Notes under the pieces: generated by a model | What the model was told of the DNA's origin: nothing | Database searches by the model: none | The model's input: only the letters and a program-made list of their open reading frames with translations | Shown: positions 5,851 to 7,571 of the stretch, one piece after another | Numbering within the stretch: the first letter of the stretch is position 1 | How the letters are laid out: each line of letters begins with the position of its first letter | Translations under genes and position numbers: made by a program | Source of the DNA: Lawsonibacter sp. | GTDB taxonomy: Bacteria > Bacillota > Clostridia > Oscillospirales > Oscillospiraceae | DNA: 7,571 nucleotides | Assembly (NCBI GenBank): GCA_022798855.1 | Contig: JAAWNI010000106.1 | Span: forward strand, 1 to 7,571 | Reading direction: 5' to 3'

Positions 5851-5880
5851 AGGCCCAGGCGCTTTCACGCCTGGGCCTTT
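5851..5880 (+). terminator. Intrinsic terminator after pxpABC, possibly bidirectional
   Basis: A perfect 11-bp stem, aggcccaggcg (5851-5861) with cgcctgggcct (5868-5878), has the 6-base loop ctttca and is followed by a short T-rich run. It lies between convergent genes. On the minus strand it is followed by ATGTTTT, so it may also stop transcripts of the XRE gene. Confidence 0.9.
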
Positions 5881-5882
5881 AT

Positions 5883-6830
5883 CTATCTCTTTTCCGCCCC
5901 CACCGCCAGCAGGGCCAGCCCCAGAACCAGCAGGACCGCCGGGGTGGCGAAGTCCAGCAGCCAGGGGTTCGCAGCCTGGGGGAGCACCCAGCGGCACAGC
6001 GCCCCGAAGGCCGGGGATGCCGCGGCGGTAATCAGGGCGGCCGCCCCCGCCTTCCCCCATGGCCCGGCCCGCAGATACCGGAGGCAGAGGAAGTAGGCCC
6101 ACAGGAAGGCCACCCCCAGCGCCGCCAGAGGAAAGCCTACCCCCACCAGCCAGCCGCCGCCGGTAAAGCCGTGGACCACCGCCAGCAGCGGAAAGACCCA
6201 CACCGACGCCAGGGCCACGCACAGGGGCAGAACATTTTTCCCATAAAACCGCCAGATGGCCCACCACCCCCAGGGCAGGGCAAGGCTCATCCCGGTGATG
6301 GCCAGACCGCCCAGCAGCCAGCGGCCGCCGGCAAAGCGCCAGCAGGCCAGCAGCAGGAGCATCAGGCAGAGCGTGGCCGCCCCCAGGCAGAGGGCTGCCC
6401 TCTCCCGGCGGACCATCCAGGGCAGGTTGGTGAAGCAGAAGGCCAGGGCCAGGGCAGCCAGCACGATCCAGGACCAGTCCAGCCTGTGAAAGAGGGCCAG
6501 CTCACAGACCAGGCAGGCCGGGGCCGCGATCAGATAGCCTGCCAGGCAGAGCCGGCGGAAGCCCAGGGCCGCCGCCTTGCACACCGCCGCCGCCCGCTCC
6601 TGGGCGTGGGCCTGGTGGTCGTCGCAGGCGGTGAAAAACTCATGCTCCGAAATACCCAGCTCCCGGCAGATGGACGTGACCAGGGAGACGTCGGGATAGG
6701 ACAGATTCCGCTCCCATTTGCTCACGCTGGACTCGGTGACAAACAGCCTTCCGGCCAGCTCCTTCTGGGTCATCCCCACCTCCAGCCGCTTTTTCCGGAT
6801 GTACTCGCCAAAGGGTCTTTTCTCTTCCAT
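5883..6830 (-). CDS. Membrane-anchored XRE-family helix-turn-helix regulator
   Basis: A 315-residue two-part protein. Residues 7-62 form a Cro/CI-type helix-turn-helix: FGEYIRKKRLEVGMTQKELA, RLFVTESSVSKWERNLSYPD, LVTSICRELGISEHEFF. After a short linker (64-90), residues 93-311 hold about eight hydrophobic segments (roughly 93-113, 117-137, 145-165, 170-190, 199-219, 225-250, 262-282, 293-311), ending in a short basic tail. The DNA-binding domain would face the cytoplasm while tethered to the membrane, perhaps to sense a membrane or envelope signal; the signal and targets are unknown. The ATG follows AGGAGGT at ideal spacing. It is transcribed alone from a recognisable promoter beside a 12-bp dyad, towards pxpC. 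The HTH call is firm; no known membrane-domain family was recognised. Confidence 0.88.
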   Translation of the reverse strand: MEEKRPFGEYIRKKRLEVGMTQKELAGRLFVTESSVSKWERNLSYPDVSLVTSICRELGISEHEFFTACDDHQAHAQERAAAVCKAAALGFRRLCLAGYLIAAPACLVCELALFHRLDWSWIVLAALALAFCFTNLPWMVRRERAALCLGAATLCLMLLLLACWRFAGGRWLLGGLAITGMSLALPWGWWAIWRFYGKNVLPLCVALASVWVFPLLAVVHGFTGGGWLVGVGFPLAALGVAFLWAYFLCLRYLRAGPWGKAGAAALITAAASPAFGALCRWVLPQAANPWLLDFATPAVLLVLGLALLAVGAEKR

Positions 6831-6884
6831 GTGGATACCTCCTGTGGGATTTGAGTGGACGGCTCCGGTCGAACCGCCGCCCCC

Positions 6885-6913
6885 ACTTTAAAGCCAGCAG
6901 GTGAAAATGTCAA
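6885..6913 (-). promoter_or_regulatory. Sigma-A-like promoter of the XRE gene
   Basis: On the minus strand a perfect TTGACA (6908-6913) is separated by 17 bp from TAAAGT (6885-6890), leaving about a 45-base leader before the start codon. Confidence 0.75.
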
Positions 6914-6928
6914 GAAAACAGCCCGTTT

Positions 6929-6957
6929 TTCCCACTCGACCAGCAGTCGAGTGGGAA
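6929..6957. promoter_or_regulatory. 12-bp perfect inverted repeat upstream of the XRE promoter (operator or terminator)
   Basis: ttcccactcgac (6929-6940) pairs exactly with gtcgagtgggaa (6946-6957) around the loop cagca. It lies 16 bases upstream of the -35 box of the XRE gene, a fitting place for an activator or autoregulatory operator. On the plus strand it is followed by TTTTG, so it could alternatively be an orphan terminator, but no plus-strand gene precedes it. Confidence 0.6.
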
Positions 6958-6967
6958 TTTTGTTCTA

Positions 6968-7129
6968 GGCGCTGTTTAAAAAATGGAAATATGCCCAACG
7001 GCGAGAAATTTTTTCGCCAGACGAAGCCAATTTAACGCAGGAATACTGGATGTATTTCAAGGAAAATTGGCAAAGTATGGCGGAAAAAGAGCCGGTGCTT
7101 GGGCATGTTGACATTTTTCAAACAAGCCC
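6968..7129 (-). mobile_element. MITE-like element, copy 2 (inverted relative to copy 1)
   Basis: A 162-bp element flanked by TA (6966-6967 and 7130-7131). Its reverse complement aligns along its whole length with 3172-3332, with about 23 differences and one 1-base indel by eye. The GGGCTTG end faces the V-ATPase operon and lies about 14 bases past its terminator hairpin. The inner arms gccaattt/aaattggc form a perfect 8-bp stem, and the centre can form a small hairpin (gaatac/gtattt). It has no coding capacity. Confidence 0.85.
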
Positions 7130-7135
7130 TAATAA

Positions 7136-7165
7136 ACAGCAAAAAGCGGCCATTGCGGCCGCTTT
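7136..7165 (-). terminator. Intrinsic terminator of the V-type ATPase operon
   Basis: On the minus strand AAAGCGGCC and GGCCGCTTT (7157-7165 and 7143-7151) form a 9-bp stem with a 5-base loop, continuing into a TTTTT run. It begins about 10 bases after the subunit D stop codon. Confidence 0.88.
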
Positions 7166-7175
7166 CGCTTTGATA

Positions 7176-7571
7176 TCAGACAGACTTGGGGGCTTCCCCG
7201 CCGAATGCCTCGAGGACCTGGGCAGTCTCGGCCCGCTTCTCCTCAATGGCCTCCTTCAAGATCATATCCTTGACCTTCATGAGCCGGATGGTGTTGGAGC
7301 GCTCGTTCTCGTCCAGCTTCATGGTGATATACTTGATGTTGGCCTGCATCTCGGGGATCTTCACATACTCCAGGGCGTTGACCCGGCGGCGGGTCTTCTC
7401 GATCTCCTCCGCCAGAAGCTGGGAGGTCTTTTCGACCTCCGCCAGCCGGAGCATGTCGGACAGCACCCGGGACAGGGCGTCCACCGCGTCGTCCAGCTCG
7501 CCGCTGGTCTGGGCGAAGCCGTAGGGGTAGACCTCGCCCGGGTCCTGGCTGCTGGTGCGGAATTGGTACTG
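7176..7571 (-). CDS. ntpD: V-type ATP synthase/ATPase subunit D, C-terminal part (partial)
   Basis: The visible 131 residues run in frame to the right edge, so the N-terminus is outside; they begin QYQFRTSSQDPGEVYPYGFA. Subunit D (called AtpD or NtpD) is the coiled-coil central shaft that rotates inside the A3B3 head and couples ATP chemistry to proton or sodium movement through the membrane ring. The family hallmark LLAEEIEKTRRRVNALEYV is present intact, followed by IPEMQANIKYITMKLDENER and the second long helix with a variable tail (EAFGGEAPKSV). The full family protein is about 200-210 residues, so roughly 75 are missing. An in-frame GTG at 7482-7484 is not the start, because conserved sequence continues upstream of it. 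A terminator follows directly, consistent with the end of the ATPase operon. Confidence 0.95.
   Translation of the reverse strand, partial: QYQFRTSSQDPGEVYPYGFAQTSGELDDAVDALSRVLSDMLRLAEVEKTSQLLAEEIEKTRRRVNALEYVKIPEMQANIKYITMKLDENERSNTIRLMKVKDMILKEAIEEKRAETAQVLEAFGGEAPKSV

Noticed and set aside
5305..6267. Minus-strand open frame of 320 codons across pxpC and the XRE gene end
   Set aside because: It runs through the pxpC terminator and two conserved genes in wrong frames and shows no motif.
6171..6854. Plus-strand open frame of 227 codons opposite the XRE gene
   Set aside because: Gln/Gly/Pro-rich shadow of the membrane-domain codons; the opposite strand has a clear HTH, ribosome binding site and promoter.
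6929..6957. The dyad as a confident plus-strand terminator
   Set aside because: No plus-strand gene reads into it, and the T-run after it is short and interrupted; its position by the XRE promoter fits an operator at least as well.
7482..7484. GTG as the start of the V-ATPase subunit D gene
   Set aside because: Conserved subunit D sequence (YPYGFAQTSGELDDAV) continues in frame upstream to the window edge, so the gene is simply cut by the window.

Overview
The window looks like chromosomal DNA from a GC-rich, anaerobic Firmicute, most likely a gut clostridium of the Oscillospiraceae type. This is inferred from strong AGGAGG-like ribosome binding sites, GC-rich codon use, a V-type ATPase, an Lrp/aminotransferase pair like Bacillus yugGH, a ThrH-type phosphatase, and AT-rich intergenic repeats between GC-rich genes. 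No search was run, so the genus is not claimed.

Layout. (1) 1-1172, minus strand: a likely three-gene unit read right to left, thrH (570-1172), a small protein resembling elongation-factor domain II (211-570), and a small two-helix membrane protein cut by the window edge (1-191). thrH and its neighbour share a perfect 40-bp sequence at their 3' ends, so both proteins end in the same 12 residues. (2) 1173-1354: a gene-free stretch holding a multi-hairpin palindromic element. A further hairpin (1340-1369) carries the stop codon of the next gene in its loop. (3) 1355-3018, minus strand: an Lrp/AsnC-family regulator and a PLP aminotransferase, overlapping by ATGA. (4) 3019-3399, 381 bases between divergent operons: the lrp promoter, a decayed repeat relic, a 161-bp MITE-like element with TA flanks, and the pxp promoter. 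(5) 3400-5844, plus strand: pxpA-pxpB-pxpC, the three-subunit ATP-dependent 5-oxoprolinase, closed by a strong terminator. (6) 5883-6830, minus strand: an XRE-type DNA-binding domain fused to about eight membrane helices, with a good promoter and a 12-bp dyad upstream. (7) 6831-7175, 345 gene-free bases: that promoter and dyad, a second MITE copy inverted relative to the first, and the terminator of the next operon. (8) 7176-7571, minus strand: the C-terminal part of V-type ATPase subunit D.

How the genes fit together. The theme is amino-acid housekeeping. ThrH handles phosphoserine/phosphohomoserine chemistry, the Lrp-aminotransferase pair interconverts amino and keto acids, and PxpABC opens 5-oxoproline to glutamate, the usual amino donor for aminotransferases. 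No dedicated transporter is seen. The two MITE copies lie as inverted repeats on either side of pxpABC plus the XRE gene, giving that 4-kb block a composite-element outline. I see no tRNA, rRNA, CRISPR array or intact transposase.
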